Positions 37,046 to 49,189 of a DNA stretch of 64,000 nt are shown piece after piece. Every line of letters starts with the position of its first letter. Within the stretch, counting starts at the first letter, position 1. This stretch comes from Hermatobates lingyangjiaoensis (taxonomy: Eukaryota > Arthropoda > Insecta > Hemiptera > Hermatobatidae). A program made the position numbers and the translations under genes. The notes beneath the pieces are model-generated. The model did no database searches. It worked only from the letters and a program-made list of their open reading frames with translations, and was not told the DNA's origin. The stretch lies in contig JAPFBL010000367.1 of the NCBI GenBank assembly GCA_026182355.1, forward strand, positions 405,039-469,038. Direction: 5' to 3'.

Positions 37046-39769
37046 AATGTATAGCCGTTAGAGAAACATATATGCTATTATCGATTATTTTCAGAAGTTG
37101 CCATATTTGTTCCTTAGATAAATTTTGAAAATTTGTTTAAAAAGGAAATTGAAGCCGTTTGACAATTAAAATTATAATTCCATCTCATGATATTATCGTG
37201 TTGTATGAAAAACACCTGGAATGATAATGGAAACTACATATGGAGTCTCCTGTTACTTCTCTGTAACTTGTAAAACTAGCTTATAAACGTAAAAAAAATT
37301 ATATTGAATGAGTGCAAGAAAGTGTGAAAAGAAATACGATCAATGAAGTTGAAAAAAATATACAAGAATTGGTCAATCATTTGAGTGTTTTGGATTGGAG
37401 TGTTTTACATAGTCTTTTAAAACTTGTGCGTCACAAGAAAGGTATAAATAAATGTTTTATTTATTTGCATATTTTATATGCAAAATAAATGTTTTATTTA
37501 TTTATTTATAAATGTTTTATTTTCACAAGAAGCAATAATAATTGTTAATTTTAACACTAATGGATGATTTATATGGATATTGAAATGTATTTCTATGAAG
37601 CTGTGAGGTGAAGTAGCAAGAACATTATAGATTATTTATAAGGAAAGAAAAAAAATAAATTTGAAAAGACCTGTGTTTTTTATACATTTTGAAATGGTGA
37701 TTATTTGAATACGAATCGTAAGCATCTTTCAAACCAAGAGAGAATAACATAGTAGTTGACTGCAGCAAACAAATTGAAATCAGAAATATTGGTGAGCAGC
37801 TGTGTTTTACGATTTTCTTTCCAAATCGTCTTTCTACAATAGCATGTGAAAACTCTCCCTATAGCTTATAGAAAAAAAGAGAGCCAGATATGAGCAGTTT
37901 ATGAGAATTTCTTAGTGAGTTAATTGTAGCGTTTGCTTCACAATAAGTAACCTCAAACAAAAACAATAATTTCATCTTACTTTAATCCAATAAACAATAA
38001 TGAAAGCTTTCTTACAACTTGCACAAATTACTTTTAAAATACGGTTCATCCCTTTAATGGTAGTTTTCCTTAGACGTAAAACTTTATTGTTAGATGAAGA
38101 AAATTCTGGATGTATCAACTGCAATATGTCTGAAACTTATTTAAGGTCAAACAGTGGTTAGTCTCTGGGTTCTATTTTCAGTTTCTTCCATATCAAAATA
38201 AAATCATGTTTTCCGTGTATTAAAACTCTTCATTATAGATTAATCAGAAAAGTCTGATAGAACAACATTTTTAATCTGGTTGTTATATTTTACTGGTAGT
38301 CAGTCAGATTTGTCACCTTATTTTTAGAATCATTGACTATACGGTGTGAAATTCTGTCTTTAATTGCGGTGTGAGATTAAATTACGTCTATCTAAGAGTA
38401 TGGAAATATCTTGACCTAATCTTCAACAGTTTTTACTGAAATTACTTGTTCAGATTAGATATACTATGTTCACAGATATTGGGGAAAGTATGATGTCTCC
38501 ACATTTATGTAGAAACCCGAATATTTATGAAAAATTGAATAGATGGTTCGATTTTTAGATTAATAATTTATGGTTTTCCTTCAAAAGGAATTAAAATTGA
38601 AATAAGAATTCTTAAATTTTTAAAATTGAATTAGAATTGATTATAAACAAAACTTTAATAGACGAAGTGTGCTTTTTTGGATTGTCAAAATACTGCAGTT
38701 TTAAGTGTAGCTGCACTAATGAATATATATCTTTTAACTTGTTGTAATGTGTTTTAACCATCCTACTAAAAAGAAGCTAGTTACTAGTCATAAATACTGC
38801 GAGTTTTTACTAATAAATTGCCTTTTAAATATTTAGACACTAGTGCTTATGAAGGTTTCCCTTTTATGACGATTTACTTATAAATCAGAAAGACAAAACA
38901 TTATATGTTACAACACATTATATTCTCATTATAATATTATATGCTAATAATTTATATTTGAATTATTAGCATATAAATGAGTGAATTACTTTATCTAGAC
39001 ATGATTAATTAATCGTCTATATTTTTAATAATTTCTACAGAGGTATTTTAAATGGTAAAAAAAAAAGCAATAGTTTATCATTAGACTGAGATAAGAACTC
39101 CAAAAAGAGAGAACTTTTTTTGTTTCAGGGTAAAATACTTTCCCCAATATGAGTAAATACCACACTCTAAACGATTTTACAATTAATGAAGATTTAAACA
39201 CCTCCAACTGCAATGAAAGAACTTTCTGTCACTGTAGACACACAGGAATCAAGAACTAAATTAAATGGAATTATACATATTTGATTATAATGAGTTGTAA
39301 ACAATTATATACCGATTATCACCCTTTATGATAAAACGAATTCAACATAAAATCAATTGAAATAATTATTTATAATATTTTTGTTTAATGTTTTCATGAA
39401 TGTTTTGCAATAAACATTTACAAAAGTTTTTTAACTTGAACTACTAGAAAACAACTTCTCATTTTCATTTATGTTACAATTGAGCTAATAAGTTCTACTT
39501 GATATCATCTAAAGAGGTAAAGTAAAATGAATAGACGCAGAGAAGTCTGCACATTTTACTAAGTTTTATTGTTATATATAATGAACTCTATCTTAGGATA
39601 ACTAAAGAAAACTAAAAAAATAATTGTATATGAATCTTTATTGGACCTAATTGAAAATACATTAAATTATATGGCTTGTCCTTTTCATTATATTACGATT
39701 TCATTCAAAATAAACTTATTTCCTGACCACTATTTACCCTCTTATCATGTATTTAATAAATAAGTATAA

Positions 39770-39875
39770 CCACATTAAAATAACTTAATAGGTCGCACAA
39801 AGGGTTACTTATAGTAAAGTTGAGCCTTGATTATAACAAAACTCCAAATTATTTGATTTGATTAGGTCAGACATG
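39770..39875 (+). repeat. repeat H, 3' end only
   Basis: GGTTACTTATAGTAAAGTTGAG followed by an ACTCCAAATTATTTG-like stretch, as at the ends of copies 1 and 2. The body of the repeat is absent or too diverged. Confidence 0.4.
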
Positions 39876-39954
39876 ACTATTTTCGACTTTGCTTTATAGT
39901 TTTCTTGCTATTTTGACGTATTTATAAAACCAATAAACTACAAGAACAGAATGA

Positions 39955-39955
39955 T

Positions 39956-39992
<37 letters not shown>

Positions 39993-40025
39993 CGGGAGAG
40001 AGAGGGGATTAGAGGGAGAGAGGAA
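39955..40025 (+). repeat. (GA)n microsatellite
   Basis: About 70 bp of GA dinucleotides with interruptions, purine-only on this strand. Confidence 0.95.
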
Positions 40026-41369
40026 GATGAATGAACTAGATGATAAACCTCAATCTACCGGCCAGTACCCCACGAGAGCCATTATAAAGTGATGATTCAT
40101 TTTATAGACGCTCTGATGCTACGTGATCCAACATTTTTCCTTTATTTTTTATCTATACCTTTTCAATAACTTTTAAAATTCAGAAAGTTTATTTTTCTGA
40201 ACCTTTATTTTCTGCATGTTATCATGTAATCGTGAAAGATTATAAGAGATACATAAAAATTTATGTCTGTAACATTTAATTAGAGTGTTTATTTGTGTAT
40301 AATATATTTTATGTAAACATAAAAGAAGATATATTTGTGATTTTTATTGAGACTGTACTCTTTGGAAAGATAAATTATTTGCAGCTTCTTTGTAGAAAAG
40401 GGAAGTGGGTGGGGGTGATTATCATTTCAATGAGATTGCAAAAAAGGCCCTTAACATTATCTGGTAGAGTAAGCCAAAGGATGGAGTGCATCAAAGGAAC
40501 GGAGTCACTCTTGCATGCGTCCTCCCCGGCAAAGTCACTTATGTTGTGCAAACCCTGCTTGGGGGCTTATTCAAAACAAAGACGTCGCTAAATAAACCCG
40601 AATCAATATACAGTCCCATCTACCTTATCTCTCCCACTTCATACATTTCTTATTTCGATATGGAATGCGTTACATCGTTTATTAACTATCACCACAACAT
40701 TTAGTCATTATTGAAACCGTATTGATCCAGTGCAAATAAGAATTACAAACGTCATTAATGTAATTTATATATCCATCTAAGTTAGATTAAAAATAATGTT
40801 TTTTGTAAACCATCAATATCTATCCAAATAAATAAATACGAGTAAAGAGAATACAATCATTACACTAAAGGTGAAAAATATTGATAGATTGGTACAAGAA
40901 GAAATGAATATTACGGCCTATAATTGATAACAGGAAAACAATAGACAAAAGACGAAGAATTAATAATATAATAATCGTACAACAGTTATAAGTTGGATAG
41001 AGTCGCATACAAAACAATTATTAGTTGTATTCTAAATGCATACATCTCTAGCCACTTATAGGTGGAATACTAGATCCACCTAGGTAATACAAGCAGAGTG
41101 ATTATCAAGAGCAACTTTCTGTTTCTAAAAGTGGACACCATTTAAAACAGATATAGGGCATTCTCGATATAATATAAAAGACAGATTCTTGCATTTATTA
41201 ATGTTCTAACGTGCAGAGAAGTGATGCGAAATTTCTTTTTATAGTATTTCTGAACGTTTTGCTCTATTTCTTTCAAACAGTAACAAAAAAGTTGCTGTTT
41301 AAAAAAAATTACTTTTTATAAAGTTAATAATCGAACGATGGTGAATTCTTATATATTTGTACATATTTA

Positions 41370-41634
41370 TAGTTCATTGTACGGAAAGAAACATAGAGAA
41401 ATTAAAAGCAGTACACACTTACAGTCTCTAATTTTTGGTTTGGACCGTCTTCAGGAGAAATAAGAGAGGGAAACCAAACGCACTGGTTCAGAGAGGGTTT
41501 GAGACCAAGTTGGAGAACCAGTGCGCTTGGTTTCCCTCTCTTATCTCTCCTGAAGACGGTCCAAACCGACAATTAGAGTCTGTAATTGTGTGCTGCTTTT
41601 AATTTCTTAATATTTCTTTCTGTACATTGAACTA
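41370..41634. mobile_element. foldback of PLE family D termini
   Basis: Arms 41370-41489 and 41515-41634, 120 nt each without net length change, separated by 25 nt. Each carries the terminus motif: CTGAAGA, C, GGT/ACC around CCAA (+ copy at 41550-41567). The following GAAA is changed to GACA in the plus copy and AAAA in the minus copy, so both cores look mutated. No (TA)n at the outer ends. Confidence 0.8.
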
Positions 41635-41675
41635 TATTTGTCCGTTTCAGATCATATTTCCAACAAAAAAGTGTT

Positions 41676-42000
41676 TATATATATATATATATATTATATA
41701 TATTATATAAATGAAAGGTCCGTGTGGACAATAAACACTTTAACACATAGAAAAGAACACAGAAAGACACTAAAGAACTCACTTCGATATTTCGACATCC
41801 GTCGTCATCGTCGGGAAGAAGTGCGAAGTACTCGCGTTGAGAAGCAAACTGCTACTCAGTCTAGTAGCAGTTTGCTTCTCAACGCGAGTACTTCGCACTT
41901 CTTCCCGATGATGAAGACGGATGTCGAAATATCGAAGTGAGTTCTGTAGTGTCTTTCTGTGTTCTTTTCTATGTGTTAATGTGTATATATATATATATAT
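41676..42000. mobile_element. near-perfect foldback of PLE family C termini in (TA)n
   Basis: Arms 41736-41856 and 41863-41983, 121 nt each with about four mismatches and no indel, separated by only 6 nt. Landmarks are TTAACACATAGAAAAGAACAC, CACTTCGATATTTCGACATC and CTCGCGTTGAGAAGC. Plus-arm core: ATGATGA (41908-41914), A, stem GAC/GTC around GGAT, GAAA at 41926-41929. TA tracts lie at both outer ends. The open frame 41638-41940 reads through it and is not a gene. Confidence 0.85.
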
Positions 42001-44450
42001 GCAGAAAAATTACAATAAATTATCTTACGATCTAGCAATATTATTAGTCATTCATTGAATAATTAATGATTAATACACTAAACAATTATAGAATCAATAT
42101 AAAGGCAAAAGTTGGTTTCATAGTTACTCAATTATTGATTCATTCAAGAACGATAGCACGTAGTAAGTGAATGTATAGGGAGATAGTACTAAGAGTGAGA
42201 CTTGATGAAGGCAATGACTTCAAGGTGAAAGTCATCGTGAGGATCAAGTCCACTAAGTGTCTATAATCTATGCTATTGATTTGACTCAGTAATAAACTCA
42301 CTTCCTTTGTCATCAGTCTAATCATACTATTACAATTGAAAAACTTTCAAGGTAATTGGAACTTCTATTGAAGTCACTGAGTAGTCTGCCTGTGTTCATT
42401 ACTGGCCTCTATATAAAAGACGCAGCTCTGGCTGTTTAATTTATAACCTTACCAAAGGTTACTTTAAAGACTAAAATCAATCCGCTTGTGCTCTAATAGC
42501 TAGTCCAGGTAACTTCACCTGTGTAGTCTCAGATGCAGTGGTCAAAGTCATGCTTTTAAACTGAAAGACAGTGATAATCATAATAAAGTATTTCATGACA
42601 AAACATAAGTTTCATTTAGAAAATTCTGAATACTCTTTTATAATATATTATAGGGTGTATGTTTAAAAAATGTTGGATTTTTTTATTTTGATTTTTTAAA
42701 CAAGCAGCCTGCTTACAGAAATGTATTTCGTTTCTATTCATAGACTATTTTTTTCCTGCCCGACGAACTTGAAGCCTGAAATTGAGTTGTATATTTTAAA
42801 TTTGTCCTAACTTTCAATGTTATTATTCCAACATTTTTGGTGATTGAAAAAAACTTTGTTGCTTTTGAGATAATGATACTACCAGTTGTGTTAATTACAT
42901 AATTACTATTTTTTACAACTTGTAGATTAGGAAAAAATACACCTGGAGCCATTTATATTCAACTTTACTTTAAGTAGACTTATTATTAAATTTGTTCAAA
43001 ATAAAATAAGTTAATATGATTTAATTTGGCAATCGTTTAGAAGTGTTTATAAAACTGGGTTGTAAACGTAATATAACTTGTAGAAAATTAATTAAATAAT
43101 CTCATTTATTTTAATGTGGTTACGTTTATTTTTTATTATGTGCAAAATGTATGTTTGCTTCAACACAAAAGACAAGTTCTTCAAATGGAAATGAACTATT
43201 AAGTTTGTCTTCTATGCGTAATATTTTCTTTATGAATTTCAAATTTTCAAAAATTTATATCATGAAAAGAAATAGAAATAACAAAACATAATTAGTACTC
43301 ATTTTGACATGAACAACAGAAGGGTCCTCTTCTCTATATTTTCATATTACAGTGAAATAAAAAGCAAATTTAGTTTACCAAAACTATATGCCTGTTAGCT
43401 GTTATTAAAACTTGAAAAACGGTGAAAATGGCGATGAGTTTAAAATATTATTGGCGCAAATAAATCCAGATATATAAAAATAGGCATAATGAACAATAGA
43501 ATTATGAAAGCCAATTAACAGGTAATCCGTAAAATCCTAAGAATTCTTTTTATGTACCAACAGAGTAAACAAACATAGTGCACGATTATGTTTAGAAATG
43601 AGACATGTTCATTTATGTTTTGACGTAATTATATGGAATAATAATTATATGAGAAATGTACAACTACATAAATATGTATGATATGAATCAAACATATTAT
43701 ATTAAATCTACTATTTTTCTTACCAGATTATTGTAATAAAACGAAGAAAGGTGGAATGGTTCTGCCCAAACAACACATAGAAACAAACATGTACTGTCTA
43801 TGGCACTGTCTTATATTCTTTAATAGATTCGAATATTTTTTTACGATTTAAAAAAAATTACATGGCGCGAATTCATTTTTATTGCAAGTACACGTAATTA
43901 TCGAGCTCATTTACAATCAAATGATTATTTTATTATGATTGCCTAAACAAGCACAAATTCTTATAAAGAAATTTTGATATTACGGTTAATAAAAAAGTGT
44001 TATCATGAATAGATTCAATTTTTAAATACTGACTCATGTGTACGTTTAAAAGGCCCATTTTGACGTTTATTTTGATGACTGTGCGTAGGTTGGTTGGTTG
44101 ATTGTGTTCCCTAATAGTGGGATAAGTTACAGACTACCTTTTTGTATTTTAACCAAAAATGGACGCTGTAGTGCAAATGACCATGTTTTTGGGCAACATT
44201 GCAATATGGAAAAGTCATATTTTTGCTAAAATGTTATTTTGGTCAATATTTTGTTCCCTGAACTACTGACTCTAAGGTTGTAATTTTGATCATATATTGT
44301 AATATTAATACAGTTTTTACGAAATAAAAAATCGGATAAATAATGGAAAAGGTTGAATTTTTCTAAAAGTTTAAAATTATTGCCTTTGATTGATTATTAA
44401 AGCTTGTAGACACTATATTGGTCACACTGTTTGAGAGATTATTGCAATTC

Positions 44451-44606
44451 TCAAACTGCACTGAGCTCTATTAAAAATAGAGAGACCCAATAGTTTTTAA
44501 GGGCAATAGTGTCTTAGATTTCAGTCCAGTAACATTTGCTGAGAACATTCATGTTTGAATGAGAGGGTAGTACAATATAAGAAATAGTTAATGAGTGGAT
44601 TAAGTT
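44451..44606 (+). repeat. unclassified direct repeat, copy 1
   Basis: CTCAAACTGCACTGAGCTCT, GAGACCCAATAGTTTTTAAG, TTTGCTGAGAACATTCATGT and AAGAAATAGTTAATGAGTGG recur in the same order and strand at about 46036-46165. Non-coding, no recognised class. Confidence 0.7.
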
Positions 44607-44954
44607 AATATTTTGGAGCATTATGGCTCAAAATATGAAACAAATTATTTTGTTGACTAAACGGTGAACTACAGGAAAACGTAATTTTGTAAGAAATATT
44701 TGAACGCTATGATATTTTCTTTAATGAAATTGTGATTATTGCAAATTCAGAATAAAACTTTGATATCCATGATTAATCAAGATTACTTACTCTTATTGAT
44801 TACATTGCTTCAAAACTTTTTTTTTTTATGAGAAGCAAATCATGTGGAATTACTTAAAACAACTTAGAAGTTCTTTTAAATAGCTATTATGATATAAGAA
44901 ATAAATAACCTTTTCGAAACTATAAATGCAAATGCATATCAACAATATATTACT

Positions 44955-45080
44955 TTATTCCAAGTAAAGCATAGTATTTATGGAGAAAATTGATGGAGAG
45001 ATTTTGACAAATTTACATGTTTTTAGATTTTAGAAGTCTTTTGGGTGTATGGTTGTGTATCTGACAGTTTGTAGGCATAC
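44955..45080 (+). repeat. repeat G, strongly diverged copy
   Basis: AAGTAAAGCATAGTATTTAT, GAGATTTTGACAAATTTACA and TTTTAGAAGTCTTTTGGG correspond in order to the landmarks of repeat G at 23160 (read on the plus strand). Confidence 0.45.
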
Positions 45081-46035
45081 TACAGGTTACACAGTCTGAT
45101 GAATTACATATATATATAAAAATTAGCCCTACGGAATAAATCTGCTCTATTCTTTATTGTGCCTTGTAAAAGTAATTTTTTTTTTGCAAAAATTTGGTTT
45201 TTAGATAGTAATTACTATCAATAGTTATTTGTAACAAATTATTATTTGTTAAGTGTACAGTGTTGAAATTTTCGCATTGTTACAAAATTTATAAGAGCAA
45301 TAAAGAAAAAATTATAATTTTCCAAAATAATTAGAATTACAATAATCCAAAATTTATGTTTTAAAATGAAACGAAAAAAGTTGATCTATGATTGATTCTG
45401 AAACACTGAGACTTGAAAGAGTTCACAACGCTTAACTTATCAAAATGAGCTTGCACTAAAAAATAGAGCTTTTTTTTAGAAGATGAACTGTATTCTAGTT
45501 TATTGAAATTAAACTGAAGGAAAGGGTGTTATGAAATATTTTATGACGGCATAAAATATTTTTTCTGCACTAAACCTAGAACTGTAAACTGTCATCATGA
45601 AATTTCGTAACAATGGAATTATAGGAAGAAATTAATTAAATTTTGATGGACATAAAGTTTTTAATAAATTTCAATTATCTCAAAAGGCAAGAATGTTAGG
45701 AAAACTAAAATCTAATCGTCAAACAACGTACTAACTACTATACTAACTAGTTGGTTTTGTTTAAATTGACTTAGCATTTTTATAGGAGAATCAATTAAAA
45801 TAAAATTGTTATTTAGAGAATATTTAAGGTTATTTAGAAGAATTAATGCAGTTTTATTTGTGAATAATCATTAATACCGTAAACCTAGATTTTAATAGAA
45901 TATGTGAGGAAATCATATAGCACAACATATTATTTTAGTTCGATAACAATTGAAGAATGTTTTGAGACACGATTTAGTTACAATACATGATGTAATACAA
46001 AAGGATAGTGTATAAATTGAACTCAATACTGTTTT

Positions 46036-46165
46036 CAAACTGCACTGGACTCTATTAAGAATAGATAGACCCAATAGTTTTAAAGGGCATAGAGTTTTTG
46101 CTGAGAACATTAATTTATGAATGAGAGGATGGTGCAGTATAAGAAATAGTTAATGCGTGAATTAA
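46036..46165 (+). repeat. unclassified direct repeat, copy 2
   Basis: Counterpart of 44451-44606 with several small deletions; CAAACTGCACTGGACTCT, GACCCAATAGTTTTAAAGG, TTGCTGAGAACATTAATTT and TATAAGAAATAGTTAATGCG are conserved. Confidence 0.7.
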
Positions 46166-46942
46166 TCATTTTATTATTTCGTTCGTAAAACTGATGGAGC
46201 CGACTGATTAAATAACGTGGTCAACTTCTCTTAGCCAGGCTATAAGTTTAAGGTTGATTAATTAAAATCGAATTAGTTAGTCAGAATTAAATTTCCCTTG
46301 GAGTAAGAGCTACCTTACCATCTTGGATTCAATTTTCATTAACGTCTACTTCAGTGCTGGTCAATATTAGTCGACTGAGATGCCGTTACAAGTACATCAG
46401 CAATTGGTACTAATTTTAATTGAAACAGCTATCGTTATTAATAGGAAATTATAAATAAATGAAAGAGATATTGAATCATGTATGTAGTTGTAACGAGGTA
46501 TGTTTTGTGAAAGGATGTGCAGTTTCCCGGTGAAAGAAAGAGGGTTTCACCGGCTACTACAAACGTGGCTGTTATACATTTCTGACCAACGTTAACCATA
46601 AGTTATTCACTGTTTTAATTCTTGGGACAGGGGTTACTCACCACGACCAAAGATCAAAGATCAAAAATCAAAGATCTGTTTCACGAAAAGTCTTACATTA
46701 TGGTTCGAATTGGTGACTGCTTACAAGTATTTATATGCATTAAAACAAACATGCGATATTAAAGAGATGTCTACAACTTGATCTTTACTTTAAACTACAG
46801 TAAATTTATTTGTTTCATTTAATGAATATTAATAAGTTAAAGAAAAACCTGAAATTGTTTTAGTCCCATATAGAGTTATGGTGGTAAAAATAAAAAAGTG
46901 CTCTTTGAATATGGGCGCATATTTAGTTCTGATATTTTCAAT

Positions 46943-47122
46943 ATATATATATATATCAGCACAAAAACGAAGAAAAGCAACACACAGAGAATGAGACACA
47001 CTTACAAACTCAAATTTTCGGATGATCTGTCTTCGGGAGAAAATAGAATGGGCGACCAAGCACGCCGGAAACACAAAGGCAGGAAACCGTCCCGGCAACC
47101 CCATATATATATATATATATAT
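46943..47122. mobile_element. PLE family A terminus between (TA)n tracts
   Basis: Single family A end, starting directly at the TA tract (46943-46957) with TCAGCACAAAAACGAAGAAA and ending near GGAAACCGTCCCGGCAACCC before the next TA tract (47102-47122). The core motif region at about 47016-47035 (-) has CCGAAGA instead of CTGAAGA, a probable loss. Open frames on both strands here are repeat-derived. Confidence 0.75.
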
Positions 47123-47187
47123 TCGTATAATATTCTTCATCGCAAATATCATTGACAGTTATTATTTATCAGTTACGAAAATTTCTT

Positions 47188-47485
47188 AAACAGAAAAACT
47201 TAAGTAATACTTTAGAAATTTCTTAAAAACTAATTGAGAATTTCAACAACGGTCTATTTTGACAGTTTGACAGGTATTATGTCACTTGTGTGGCCTGTTT
47301 ATTTAAACTAGACAATTGTTGAAATTCTAAAAATTTTTTTTCTTTTAAAAAAATCTCTAATGTAATCCTTAAGTTTTTCTGTTTCATAATTTTATACTTC
47401 ATCCTACGAAAAATGTTTTAAAAAAAAATAGAAATTCAGCATTGTGAGTTAACTGTAAGACTAAAAAACTGACAGATCCGGATAG
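47188..47485. mobile_element. imperfect foldback of PLE-type family G2
   Basis: Left arm near 47188-47260 (AAACAGAAAAACTTAAGTAA ... GAATTTCAACAACGGTCT) and right arm near 47310-47390 (AGACAATTGTTGAAATTCT ... CTTAAGTTTTTCTGTTTC) are diverged reverse complements. The right side continues through CGAAAAATGTTTTAAAA to AAACTGACAGATCCGG, the family landmark. Confidence 0.55.
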
Positions 47486-47636
47486 TTTTATTTTCTATAA
47501 GTGTATATATACCTAACCACCTGTATATATAAATTTCTACAACAAATAAAAACAAAATTTATACAACATACTTACACATTATAAATAATTTTTTATTTTT
47601 TATCCAACTCTCACACCTACAAGCTTTACTTGTATA

Positions 47637-47828
47637 TATATATATATATATATAAAGATTTCACATAAACACGTGAAACAACAATCAATGATTAAACCAC
47701 AATAAGAATGGGAAAACAAGACTAAGAACTTTCAACCGTAACAAGCGGTTGGGTTTTTGACTCTGACGAAGACCGCTTGTTACGGTTGAAAGTTCTTAGT
47801 CTTGTTTTCCCATTCTTATTGTGGTTTA

Positions 47829-47892
<64 letters not shown>
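47637..47892 (+). mobile_element. foldback of PLE family B with perfect 61-bp arms
   Basis: Arms 47689-47749 and 47772-47832 are exact reverse complements over 61 nt (TGATTAAACCACAATAAGAA...). The core motif CTGACGA (47763-47769), A, GACCG/CGGTT stem, GAAA (47788-47791) straddles the loop and right arm. The left side extends to TTTCACATAAACACGTGAAA, then (TA)n. The right arm enters a 60-bp TA tract (47832-47892) shared with the next foldback. Confidence 0.85.
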
Positions 47893-47894
<2 letters not shown>

Positions 47895-48133
47895 TATAAA
47901 TGGGCAGCAAATCTTCTTGAAGACAAATGGAATTAAAGTATGCAGCAGCTTCTGCATTAACGACCTTTTTGCTGATGGCCTCGATTTTTCTAACTATCTT
48001 CCGGTGATGCTGAGGCATATATGGAAGTTGCCTCAGCATCACCGGAAGATAGTTAGAAAAATCGAGGCCATCAGCAAAAAGGTCGTTAATGCAGAAGCTG
48101 CTGCATACTTTAATTCCAATATATATATATATA
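47892..48133 (-). mobile_element. foldback of PLE family E with perfect 87-bp arms
   Basis: Arms 47929-48015 and 48031-48117 are exact reverse complements over 87 nt with a 15-nt loop. The arm is coding-derived: it reads HRKIVRKIEAISKKVVNAEA then AAYFNS, the N-terminal part of a PLE protein, homologous to HRKVIRKVESVNKKLVNAEA at 62900-63005. The minus copy continues ICLQEDLLPIYTNI into (TA)n; the plus copy stops at YFNS, also at (TA)n. The two ends therefore break at two different AT points of the same frame. Confidence 0.85.
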
Positions 48134-48299
48134 AATAATTTAAAATTTACTTTAAATATATTATAATCTGATATATTAATCTGATAAATATATTATAATC
48201 TGAAGTATTCTTTAGAATATTTCATAAAAGTATTTTTACTAAATTAAAACTCTTTTTGGAGGTGAAACAATATAATATGTATGTAATGTTATATTTAAA

Positions 48300-48480
48300 A
48301 ATCTGGAGTGGCCTACACTCTACTTTACTATAAGTAACTCAATATCAAATTTCTTGAGTATATAAAACATAACGTATCATTTAAGCATAACATAAATATC
48401 TAAATGGGATATAATTATTAGCATTGCATTCGTGAGGTAGTACAGATAGTGATTGAAGGACATATCAATTTATAAGCTTA
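48300..48480 (-). repeat. repeat H, 3' terminal fragment
   Basis: Minus strand ends TTACTTATAGTAAAGTAGAGTG..CACTCCAGAT (48300-48340), the terminus of repeat H; the remainder is only weakly alignable. Confidence 0.4.
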
Positions 48481-49189
48481 TTTTTGTACATCACAAATAA
48501 TTTATTATTTGCAAATAATTTCATTAGTATAACTACAGCAGTAATATCATTTTTGAAAAACCAATGTGAACATTTCTTGAAACGAAATATTATCCTACAA
48601 GAGAACATGGCTATTGTTCAAATAGCCAGTAGATTTGTTACATCGTTTACTTAACATCCTTCTACATTGAATATTAATGTAAAATTTTCAAATTTAAAAC
48701 AGTAAAATACCCTTTTTTTCTCTGAAAAACATCCTTAACAGCGAAGAAAATGTTGTTTTAAGGTGATTTGTTAATTAAAGATGTACGATAATTACAGTTA
48801 TTAATCTCTAAACGAAAGATTTATATTTTGAATTATCTTTTACATTTTTGGTTTTTAACAGAATTATTATACTGGGAATTTTATGGCTTCTTAGTATTTA
48901 ATAAGATCATTTTCCTTCCCCTTTGTCAAATAACATATATACGATTTTTTTTTTAATGAGTGTTATCATTTACCTGCACAATAATATTCCTCTTACATCT
49001 CTTATAAGTAAATAATATACTTTCATTTTTCCATTAGAAACATCAATTTTATCTCAGTGGATTCGCTCAAAAAATTTCTAAGTCAATGTAAACAATGTAA
49101 AAAAATACAAAAAAATTCGACAAGTATAGCAGGTGATCTCTTAGTCTAGGATAAACAAAGAGTTTTTATATCGTTATTGCTCTTTTCCG

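Noticed and set aside
40295..40704. Two overlapping plus frames (98 and 72 codons)
   Set aside because: Neither resembles a known protein; composition shifts only mildly and no splice or promoter context supports a gene.
47830..48042. Small proteins with IYIYIY tracts (several places next to TA repeats)
   Set aside because: The tracts are translated (TA)n; the remaining residues are PLE debris.
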